Below, one piece after another: positions 36,330-48,100 of a stretch of DNA of 64,000 nucleotides. The position numbers were made by a program, and so were the translations under genes. Position 1 is the first letter of the stretch. Every line of letters starts with the position of its first letter. Source of the stretch: Hedera helix (lineage: Eukaryota; Streptophyta; Magnoliopsida; Apiales; Araliaceae); NCBI GenBank assembly GCA_947179155.2, contig OX359265.1, positions 8,990,477-9,054,476 on the forward strand, given 5' to 3'. Under the pieces are notes generated by a model. It did not search any database and was not told the DNA's origin. It saw only the letters and a program-made list of their open reading frames with translations.

Positions 36330-38678
36330 TTAGAAGAGTTGGAAATTTATATTTGTGGTTTGATTTTGATTTCTGCGGTCCACCGCACCGCACTAATAAT
36401 GGTCAAAACGACGTGATTTGGTTTGTTTTTACTTCTTTTTTTTAATTTAAATTACATGGTATTTATTATATTTTTCTCATTTTTTTGTTAGTATAACATT
36501 AACTTCTACAGTCGTCTCTCGTATGACTATTAATTGTAATTTTAAAAACTTTTAATTAAGAATTTTACTCAACTAATAAAATTTCTTATTGTTTGATTGT
36601 CAGTGACATTTTTACAATCGCATAATTTCATTATAACATGGATGAAAATGAATAAATTCTATAGAGATAGTCTTCTTATATAAGCAATACACTATCTACT
36701 TTTAAGTTATAAACAACTATTCGTCATAGTCTTAGTTTAGTTCTTCTTAAGTAGTTATTCTAATATCGTCTATATACATTTGTCAGCATTTAAAAATTAA
36801 GTAATTCTTTCGGTGTCTGTATTTTTTCAATCATAATTTTTTGTTTATGTTCAATTAGTTTTGAAATTGAAATCGCACTAAATAAAACCGCACCGCACGT
36901 TTCAAAATCGTACCTCACTAATCACAAGCAGTTTTATGTGCGATTTTGAATTTATCAAACTGCATCATGCTCACCCATACTCACTCCCAGTTTAATTGCA
37001 ACACTAATGTTATGTTTGGATTGAAGGAATAAAATGGGTGAAGGAATGGAATGAAAAGTGAAATGATTCATTCCATTTTAGCTGAAATGAGTCATTTCAT
37101 ACTATCTATATATAATAAAATTTATAAATTTAGGATGAATGTTAATGGTCCATTTCATTTCAATAGAACAATCAATCACAATTTTTTTTATTAAATAAAA
37201 ATGAGTCATTTCATTCTCATTTTCATTCTTTCTGTTAAAACATAGCATAAGCTTGAAGACAGAGTTAACACAACAGCGAGTGGGTTTAAAACGCTTATGC
37301 ATATTTTGTAATCCCTCCTCCATGTTTCTTGTGCCTCAAAAGAAAAAGAAAAAAAAAAAGAATGTTGCATAAATTGATGAATGACTTTTTCGTAATAGGA
37401 TTTCATTATCTATACGGTAGATGAATGTGCAAGTTATTCTATTTTTTTTCTTTTGTCTTCTGCACTTCACAATAAGATTATATTTTAAAAATAAAAAAAA
37501 GCTGGCCGACAATTTTTATTATTATTATTAAAACCCAAAGACATACAAAATGTGACTTACGCAAAAAATTTGGATTACTTTCCAATTGTGTGGAGGTTGA
37601 AAGATAAAATTAGCCAAGAAATTACTTCTTGTGGCAAGCAGCTCTTTTTTAAATCACTACTTGAACCCATGAATCAATTATTAGCAGACTCGTTGGTACA
37701 GTACTGAATGACACATTACTCAAGACAAATAATGCATTGTCCTTCTCATTTTTAAAAACTAGATTGATGATCATTGCAAGACACATGATAATATCCAAAA
37801 ATAAAATTTAAAATTATGGTGTGTGATAATTGTTATTTATAATTTAAGTATAAAAGTATAGTATAAATGTTAGCATTAGTAATACATTGAACATGAAAAT
37901 AAAAAATTGTAAATATATCAAAGTCATTGTATATGTTATTTAATACATGCATGCACATTTTTAAAATAATACAATAAATGATACGAATTTTTTTATATAA
38001 TTATGAACATGACATACATTGTATCAGTAAAAATAATAAATTCGAAATTGACTCAGACTAACTCGACGACCAACCAGAATAACTCAATTAATTTAGATAA
38101 AATCTCAAATTGCCTTCTTATATATATATATATAGTAATAGATAAAAAATAAAAGGTTTAATGAAATTACCAGTAGTACCAAGATTGACATTGAATCCTT
38201 GATTACTATAATATTGCTCAATGTCAAAATTTCTTTTATGTAGGCCCCACATTAACGAACAGATTTGTCAAAATCGTATTTTAGCCATGTAAAAAAAAAG
38301 TTGATATTAAGCAACTAATTAAGAAAAATATGGATTTAATATTATTTTCAATCTCTTCAAATTTTTTTAACAGTCTCCACTAACCCAAATATGAGCGACG
38401 GACGATTTGGTGGTTCGTACATACAATGCATTAATAATGTTAATGCAAGATCAATAGTACATTATTTTGCAGACTTTCGTTCCCAAGTAGTGAATTCCAG
38501 CATAGAGCCACCAACAATAATATTCAACCGGCTCACTCCATTATGGTCAAAGCAGTGATATACAACTCATACCATTCATATTTCCAGAATATTTACACTC
38601 CTGCACATTTGCTAGAAAAATGCAAAGCGCGTGCTTCACTATATATTATTTAGTGGAGTTTCTTCCTGTGCCTAATAT
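36330..38678 (+). repeat. Segmental tandem duplication, copy B
   Basis: Second copy of 34255-36273. It is longer because it contains the 240-bp MITE at 37008-37247 and about 80 extra bases near 37290-37370. It ends roughly 500 bp beyond the 3' end of the SFH coding region. Confidence 0.85.
37008..37247. mobile_element. Tourist-like (PIF/Harbinger) MITE with a visible empty site
   Basis: Inverted ends TGTTATGTTTGG and, in complement, TGCTATGTTTTA; flanked by TAA on both sides (37005-37007 and 37248-37250). Copy A of the duplication has the empty site, ACACTAAGCTTG at about 34918-34929, with a single TAA. The insertion is therefore defined to the base. Confidence 0.88.
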
Positions 38679-39006
38679 TATTATAAGCCATGAAAATTTA
38701 TAATTTCTATTGAGGACCAGCTGAACGGTCCAACAGTCCTGTAGATCCCTCGGTAACGTATAAATTGTTTGAGCTGACACTTAATTAGAACAGTTCGTGT
38801 TACGCCATCAGCTTGTAATGTGAATACTGCTGCACTTGCTGGAACCACTAGATAAGACACAAAAGTCGCCGCACTATATAACTATGCATTAAGCTTTTCT
38901 TTCTCTACATTGTCTCAAATTTGAGCAGGGGAACAACTCTTGGAGCTATAACTGTAGGTTCGTTCATTTACTCTATGAAACATAATTATTAAAAAGGGGT
39001 GGGGGT

Positions 39007-39040
<34 letters not shown>
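39007..39040. repeat. Poly-G run of 34
   Basis: Thirty-four consecutive G residues, preceded by GGGGTGGGGGT. On the SFH gene strand this is poly-C about 150 bp beyond the stop codon, possibly in the 3' UTR. Its length may be an assembly artefact. Confidence 0.85.
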
Positions 39041-39041
<1 letters not shown>

Positions 39042-39186
39042 AGGTAAATGTGCTCCCAGTATAGGTGTTCCCTCTATGTACTACCACAAATCTTGAGCCT
39101 ATGAAGTTAAAATTTGTTAAATTCACCTCTGGATGCCAAGTATGGTATTTGAAGCTTGTTCCCCGTTTCAACTGACTGTTCAAATT

Positions 39187-42100
39187 TCAACACCACGACC
39201 TTCTATGCTGTAACAGAAAACGTAAGGGGACCAATGTTAATGGTTGATTAACAGAACTGGATGAATGAAGAGCAGAAGTAATAATTGGTAAAAATGCATG
39301 GATGTTGAGTGCAAAGTTCGACTGAAAGTTCACTTTTATAACTTGCAACCAGTAACCCCACATTAGGTGCTAAAAACAAAAAGGGAATCCTCTAATTCAT
39401 ATCCCACCGTCCAACAATTGTAGATATATTTTACTTTTTGAGTCGATGATAAATCCTAAATTCAAATCCGACAATAACTTAGTTAATATTTGTACAAAAA
39501 ATATTTTATACTTTCCAAATGTAAACAAATTCATATTAATTTTGAATTTTAAGATTTTGCTAATCGACTTAAAAGGTCAAAAGGTATCTCTAATGGTGTA
39601 AAGGAGAGTATTTCCCCAACACCATCAACACAATGTAGCCAACAACTTCACGTGATAGCAAACTTGCTGGCTGTCATCTTTTTGTGGACTCAAGCTAATA
39701 ACCAAATAAAAAGCCCAAGTAATACCTCCGGTCCAGAAAAAATAGGCACCTTTTGTTTGGTGCTTTTAGCACGAACTTTGAGACAGCCAAAAACACATTA
39801 AATATGAGATATTTTTTACTTATTACAATGAGAAAAAATAAAATATTAATTGCCGAAAAATGAAGTTGAGACATTTAATGCATAAATAGGTTTTGGCATG
39901 GATTTGACTACCTTCTCCGGACGGCAGAACTTTACAATTAGCTGATGTTGTGCATCAATAATGCTAGATTAGGGAGAAAGTACATGATTCCAGATATCTA
40001 CTTCAGGAGTCTAATTTACCATCATAAAAATTAAGCCTGACTAAATGATCAAAACTTAACAAGCTTTTGTGAACAAGGAGGTTTTTATTGGTAAAGCAAC
40101 TTACACGAAATTTGGAGTCCTGAAGATCCTCCATTAGCTTTGCAATTTCAACTTGCTTAACCACAGTGGCATGTAGTACCTATAACAAAAAGAATGACAA
40201 GTCAACACAGTAAAGCTTTCAATATTCAAAGATCTCCACCAAAACGAGTGAGGCCTACTCTGTTTGTTTTCTTGAGGTCAAACTCAGCAGACTTGATCCT
40301 GTCTAAAGAATGCAAAAGCATTTGATCCTTCTCTTTTGGAATTTCAGCTGGTTTGTTCTTAAGTTCTTCAAGGACTTTTTCTATCTTCTGAAGACGCTCC
40401 ACACATGGAAGGACTCGATCTTCTTCGGTGACAGCTTCAGCACGATGAGGTGGATGTATGTCAGGCTTGTCTTCAATCATGTTAGATGGATACACATTGT
40501 TTCTTCTTCTCCAAGATTCAAAGGGTAAACTACGAACAATTGCAATCAGTTTGACCACAAAATATATTAATGTTCTTGCCACACACCGGAAACTTCTCTT
40601 CACAACTTTTTCCTGAATAGTGTCCAACCACTGGATAATCAAATTTCCTGTAACTGCAAATCAGTTTTAACAACTGTAAATATATATATTTGTTTTTTGG
40701 TAAATATTTTTTAAAACATTAGATTAAATATTCTGATGTGATTGTTTGGCATTTGAAATACCTTTATCCTAACGAAAATTTAGTGCATTTTTATGAAATA
40801 ACAATATATACTTGAACATCACTAAATATCCTAAACATTGTGTGTTTCAATTCAAAGTGTTTCACCATAATGGTTTTTGACCTTATCTAAGCAGCAATCA
40901 AAATGAAGCAGAAAAACAAGTAAAAATGGTCTTTTAATTGACAGAAGTGATTTGAGAAGTCAAACCAGATGAGACTTTCAACTTCTCCCACTGCTTATAT
41001 AGAGCGAATTCTGAGTTCTGAAAAGAAAGTGCATTCGGAATTGAAGAACTTGGATAATAACCACAAAAAAAGTGTAAACAATACCTTCTCTGTTTGATGC
41101 TGCCTCATCAAATGAACTCCCCACCTCGTTGGTTCGACAAGATAGATCCTGAGAACTTTCCAGTTCTTCATTGATATCATTATCGTTATCAACCTGACTA
41201 AAATGATCATCACAACTGTAGTAGCCAGTTGAATCTGTTGCCCTGGTCTGCACAAAATCATTAATTCACGTCATGCACATGAAACACAAACAATGGTGAT
41301 GATTATACCATACAACAATAGGCTTTATTCTTGTGCTGATTCATCGAGCATATTAGAATAATCAAAGATCCCAAAACTCACTTCTTCATGAAGAGGTTCC
41401 AATCTTGAAACCCTAGAACTACTTCGTCTAGTTAGAGAACATGAATCACGGATATCAGATCCTGATTCTACTGTTGACGTATCACTATTTCTACCCTGAT
41501 AACATAAAAGTATATCGTATCATATACTGAACACAATTATTAATAACACATAATGCATATAAAAGATCATAACTTACCTTTAGCGTGCGTATCTGAATAT
41601 AAGAGTCAGTTTTTTGTGAGTGGCTCGGGTCTCTGGTGATTTGCCTCACAAATGTGGTTTCTGCATTATATACAAGCTAAAAATTGGAGAAAACAAAAAC
41701 AGTCAGAAGCACCTCACTAAAAATCAAATTTCAAGCATAAAGAACATCGTGTTTCTCAAAGATAAATTATAAACAACATTTCTATCAAAAAAAATTACCT
41801 TCATTATTTGAGGATCATTCCATGGACCCATATTAGACCTAAGACACCCTCCTTCAGCAGGACATGTACATGAGCCACCCAAGAAGTCGGGCAATTGACT
41901 GAAGGAAATTAAATCAAGGCTAAATTGAGCTTAACATTGAACCAAAAAAGGACGTTTCAAGACAAAATTACCAACCTTGAGTCAACGTATTCAAGTAGTT
42001 TGCCCAAAGATTTAGGTTCAAGAACCTGACAATAGATTAAGAATTAAGGTCAGTTAGTTGCAGATAATTGACAAATTAGCATAGATGCTTAACACACTTC

Positions 42101-45100
42101 TTTTACCTGTATTTTTGGAATGGTCTTTGCATCTAGAAATTTCATAGCAGCTGGCCAAAGCACCTTCTTGAAGGCAGAACCAGCATTGACAACGAACATT
42201 CGATGTAGAGTCTGCAGATAATAATGTAAAACAAATTTAGGCAAAGACAACAGTGTTTACTGTAAGAGATATTCACTAAAGACTTCACAGCACCTCCGGG
42301 TAGTAGTTATTGTCAACTTTTGCCATGGCTGACACGAGACTTGCCGCTGTTGGCGTTAGATTCTTAACACCCTACACATCATGATATAAACTACAATTAT
42401 TTTAACGTTTTACACAGATGCAATTACAATAAGCAGTCATGGATCAAGAAGAGAAATCTCTCAATAGTGTACCAGAACACAATTATATTTTCGGAGTAAA
42501 GCCACACTTAACCATGGTATATAGCATGTAAGACAAATGTTGTGATACCGGATTAATCACAAGTAAATTGCTTTTAACTCTTAAAGTCAAGTAATTAAAA
42601 ATATTTGATTCGGAAAGAAATGCTGTTGAATAGCCAAAAATGTTGCAGTAATAGATGTTAGTTGGCTCAGAAAGGGTGTCGAGTGATAGAGTCAACATAC
42701 CAAGCCTTGTACGTCCAATATTGTAGTTGTTGAACATATTTGCCTCTTTGCTGCAATTGAACAAGCAGGGAACTTCTCATGAATTGTTCTCTCAAATTCT
42801 TGGACATGGTATCTTAAGTAGCGATCCATTGTGGTGATGCTCATAAGCCTGCTTGGGTGTGCTTTTCCAAGCCTTTCAATGTAAACAGGTCTTCCTTCCC
42901 TATCAACCCCATGGTAACCTTGAGGGTACCACTGTAAAACTTCTTCTCGTTCTTCAAATTCAAAGTCCTGAAAAATAATTATTCAATATTATGAGCATAA
43001 GACAACAAAAATCATAATGTACTTACCACAAATGCCTTCTGATCATAAGAACACTAATAAATCTCAGTTACAACAAATGTGGTGTCCCAAGATCACAATA
43101 CCAATATTTATACCAGTGTCATCTATACAATGCTGCTATTTTTTAACTCACTTTGGGCTTAATATTTAGGTTACAAAGACTTTTAGAATATAAAGTACAG
43201 TAACTAGCCATTTATAGGGTCAATAGGATGTGCTTTGTGATTACCTCCAGTATGGTGTCTGTTCCATACTCATTCCTCCAATTAAGCATTTCTTCCCACA
43301 TCTGGATTGTTTTCTCATAGTTAAAATCTCTAGCTTTCAAGAATCTGCATGGAAAAAAATGAAATAATTTACTAAATCTGGGACAATGGCTGAGAAATCA
43401 AAGAATAAAATAGCTCACATCCAGATGCCACACCGGTTTCACCAGAAAATTGAGCAAGTTCTTGTTGGGTTTGTGGGGTCCAAACCCATGAGATTATCTA
43501 ATTAAAATTAGAAGTATTTTAATTTGGTATGCATGCTTTCCGAAATTGAAAAGGAACAAGGCTTGTAAGTTATTGGGATTTTATTGGCTTAAGTCGGTTA
43601 ATGTGGACAGAATCCAAATTGAAAAAGGAACATGGTTTTGTCCAATTAGAAGACCAATAGGAATCGGATCATATCATGGTAATATATATATTGATCGACT
43701 TCCTTGGCAGTATGGTATTCACAGAAAAAACAACAGTGACTTTTTCAGAAGGCTGCATAGGGAATCAAGAAAGAAAAGCTATAAACAATTGTGAGAGGGT
43801 TTTCAGCAAAAGCTATATACAGGGAGATTGTATAACGGAACAGACCAAGAAAATTGAGAGCTTTTGTGAAGGTTTATTCAAGGGTGTCGTCATCGTTTCG
43901 GATTAATTAATAACTAGAAGACTTTAATTAATTCAGAGGATTTTGGGTGGTAAGGTAAGTTGAGTTTTCACTCAAAGTAAGGTAATTTTGTACTCTCTCA
44001 ATTTTGTGATATTTCAAGTTTTTGGGTGTTAAAACTTGGAAAGACTATTTGTACTCACAGTTGATTATAGTGGAATTTTTGGAGTTCAACCTGTGGTTTA
44101 TACCTCTTAGTTTTAGAGGGTTTTCCATGTAAATTTGGTGTTTTGTATTTCGCTTATTTTTGTACTTGTATTTTTTGCGGTATTTTATTTATTGAATGGA
44201 ATTACGTAATATTTGTTTGGTGTATTTTTGGATTATTATTTAATTTATCAGAAACGGTTTTAGTTGGAAGAGTTTTCCAAACAAAGTGGTATCAGAGTCA
44301 GATTCTTTGCGCAATTGATTTTGATAAATTGAATGGAGGAATCAAGCGGCACCATAATTAAATTAACATCATCTAATTTTTTGATTTGGAAGCTTAGAAT
44401 AGAAGACATCCTTTACTGTAAGAATTTGTATGAACCATTGGAGCTTAAGGGAATTAAGCCGACGGATAAATCTGAGGCTGATTAAAAAAAGATAAACAAG
44501 AAGACGATCAATCACATTCGACAATTAATCGATCAGAGTGTGTTCCACCATGTTTCGCAGAAAACGGATGCCAATACTCTTTGGACTACATTAGAGTTCA
44601 TGTACGAGAAGAAGAAGAATGCACAAAATAAGACTTTTGTGATTCAAACTATCGTGAACCTGAATTACAAAGATTATAGCAGTGTATCTGAGCATATGAG
44701 TGAATTTTAGGGATTAGTGAACCAGTTGTCTACCATGAAGTTGAATCTCAATAACGAGATTCAGGCATTGTTACTTCTCAGTTCGTTGCCTAACAGTTGG
44801 AAAACTTTAATTGTCACTAAGCAATTCAGCTCTAGAAGGAAAAATAACTATGCATGTGATTAATGACAGCATACATAATGAAGAAACAAGGCGAAAGGAA
44901 TAAGCTATGAATTTTGAGACACAGGCACTTGTGGTAGAGAACAGGGGCAGAAGTAATTTCAAGAGATCTCACAAGGGAAACATGAATTGCAGCAAAAGTA
45001 AAAATTTCAGAAATCATAGAAGCAAGTCAAAGACCAAGGAAGGTGTTACATACAGGTACTTCCATTGTAACAAGGAGGGTCACTATAAACGAAATTGCAA

Positions 45101-48100
45101 GATTTGGTTAGAGAAACAGAAAATTGATGAGTAAGGAAAGTTGAGGAGAAGAATACTGCAACTATAGTTACCGAGTATGTAGTACTTCTTTCATTCAGGG
45201 AAGAAGAATGCTTACATGTTGATCAAAAAAATAATTGGGTTATTGATACAAGTGTTTAGTATCATGCTACATCCAAGAGAGAATTCTTCACGACGTAAAA
45301 AGCTAGAGACTTTGTGCATGTAAGATTGTTGAAATTGGTGATGTTTGCATTTAGACAGATGTTGGCTGCACTATTATTTCGAGGGATGTTAGACATGTTC
45401 CAGATTTGCACTTCAACTTGATTTCTGGTATGGCCTTGGACAGGGAAAGCTATGAGAATCACTTCGGCAACAAAAACTTGAAGCCTACCAAGGGTGTAAT
45501 GGTAGTTGCGAGAGGTGTTACTTGTTGTTCATTGTACATGAATGAAGGTGTGTTCTAGTGAGTTGAATACAATTAAAGATGAATCTTCACCGAATATGTG
45601 GCATAAGAGACTCTGGCACATGAGTGAGAAAGGGTTGCAGATGTTAACAAAGAAGTCCTTCATTCCTTTTGCTAAAGGTACTATTGTAAACTCTTGTGAT
45701 TATTGTTTTTTGGTAAGCAAAATAGATTTTCTTTTAGTAGCTTCGTTAAAAGAAAATCTAAGTTATTTGACAAAGTATATTCTAATGTATGTGGTTCCAT
45801 GGAGGTTGAGTCCTTAGGTGACAATATATATTTTAATACTTTTATTAATGATGTTTCACGTAAGTTATGGGGGGTTTTGTTGAAAACAAAAGAACGGGTA
45901 TTTCAATACTTTCAGAGTTTCCATGCTATAGTTAAAAGGGAGATTGAAAAATTATTAAAGTATTCGCAGTAACAATGAAAGAGAATACACTTCAACGGAG
46001 TTTGTGGCATATTGCGATAAACACATTATTTTACATGAACAGACAATTCCTAGCACCCCACAGCATAACGGTGTGGCTAAAAGAATGAACAACACTATTA
46101 TTGAGCGAGTCCGATGCATGTTAAGAATGGCCAAGTTGCCTAAGTTATTCTAAAGTGAAACTGTCTGTACTGCTTGTTACCTGATTAATAGATCCCCATC
46201 AACACCGTTAAATTTTCAAATTTTAGAGGTAATAAACAAGAGAGCAGACTTGCGCTATGAAACATTCGTAGGGTCCAACACTACGAACATTGAGCGTCCC
46301 TCTACAGTAATTTTTGGTGCTCAAAACGTAGGGTTTCCAAACCTCTCATTCCTATTCTTTTCTAACCCCACGATCGTAGAGTCTCAAAACTCTACGATTG
46401 TAGAATTTAGAATGGTAAAGATATGTCCTATTCTTACTTAATGGTATTTGGGTGTACGACTTTTGCACATATTTCCAAGGAACAAAGATCGAAGCATAAT
46501 GACAAATCTACTATGTGTGTTTGCTGGCTATGGAAATGCAGAGTTTGGGTACAGGTTATGGGATCTAGTTCAGAAAAAATTATTCAGAATAAGAGATGTG
46601 TTGTTTCATGAGCACTAGAATTATGAGAATTTTGATAATGTTACACAGCCTAGATGATAGAGTTCCAGACCTCAGCGGAGTTCCTTCTCCATTACAAAAT
46701 ACCACAGTTGGAGAAGGGGTTCAGAATGAAAATGTGACTAATATAGATTTGCATGATGGTTATGAGTTAGATGCAGAGGGTGTTAAGCAGCGGGAGCAGC
46801 CTCTTCATCTTGATATTTTTTCTCTAGTTGTAAAGATGACTTCGATTCAAGCAGTATTGGGATTAGAAGCTAGCATGGATCTTGAGCTTGAGCAGCTAGA
46901 TGTGAAGATTGCCTTCATGGTGATTTGAAGGAGAAAATCTACATGGAATAACTAGAGGGATTTGAAGTTAAAGAGAAATAGCACTTGGTTTGCAAGTTGA
47001 AGAAAAGTTTGCATAGCCTGAAATAAGCCCCAAGGCAATGGTACAAAAAATTTGATTTATTCATAGTAAATCAAGGTTCTAGCATAATAGTTGCATATCA
47101 TTATGTGTTTGTGAGAAAATTCTCAGATGGTAAATTCATTATTCTATTGCTATATGTAGATAATATGTTGATAGTTAGGCAATATGCTAACATGATTCGC
47201 AGGCTCAAGGGTGAGTTGTTCAAGTCTTTTGATATGAATGATTTAAGCCCGGCTAAGCAAATTTGTTCATTAAGACTGTTCATGACAGAAAAGCCAAGAG
47301 ATTGTGGTTGTCACATGAGAAGTATGTTGAACAGATGCTTGCAAGGTTCAACATGGGTGATGTTAAGCCAGTTAGCACACAACTGAATAGTGATTTTAAG
47401 TTGACAAAGCGTATGTGTCCTACTAAGGAAGGGAGAGATAATATGGCAGCAATTCCCTACTCTTATGTTGTAAGGAGTCTTCTGTACACAATGGTTTGTA
47501 CGCCGCTAAATATTGCTTATGCAGTTGCCGTAGTGAATAGGTATTTGTCAAATCCTAGTCGAAAACATTATGAAGCAGTTAAATAAATTCTTAGATATTT
47601 GAAAACTACTTCTAATTTATGTTAGGGTTTTGGTGGTTCAAATCAAGTCTTGAAAGGTTTTACAGATGCAGACATGGTAAGCTCTAAAGAGAAAAAGTCT
47701 ACTTCGGGGTATTTGTTTACTTTTGTAGGGGGGGCTGTGTCAAGTTGCATAAGTGTGTTACTTTGTCTAAAACTGAGTGTGAATACATTGCCGCTACAGT
47801 TTCTTCAAAAGTTGGGTTTGACACATGATGAATATGTGGTTTATTGTGATAGTTAGAGTACAATTGAATTAACAAATAATCGTACCAATCACATTAATGT
47901 TCGCTATCACTGACTTCGAGAAGAATTACAAAAAATTGATGAAAGTGAAGAAAATTTATACCAATGAAAACCTCTCAGACATGTTGGCAAAGGTTGTGAC
48001 TCGCGACAAGCTCGAGGTTTGCAAGGAGTTAGCCGGGATGGATTCCAAGTGACGAGGTGATGGTTGAAGCCCCCTCTCATGGATTTTTGGGAGAGATTAT

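Noticed and set aside
40310..40528. Plus-strand open frame across SFH exon 12
   Set aside because: It is the shadow of the real minus-strand exon, which has clear family similarity.
40966..40990. 25-base candidate microexon of SFH between exons 11 and 12
   Set aside because: It has good AG/GT borders but its length would break the frame into exon 12. Direct joining of exon 11 to exon 12 keeps phase.
46250..46441. 63-codon open frame in the copia element
   Set aside because: It runs across the foreign insert and has no copia similarity. Treated as a chance frame.
47260..47586. 107-codon open frame as a stand-alone gene
   Set aside because: It is the RT/RNase H connection of the copia element, read in one of its surviving frames.
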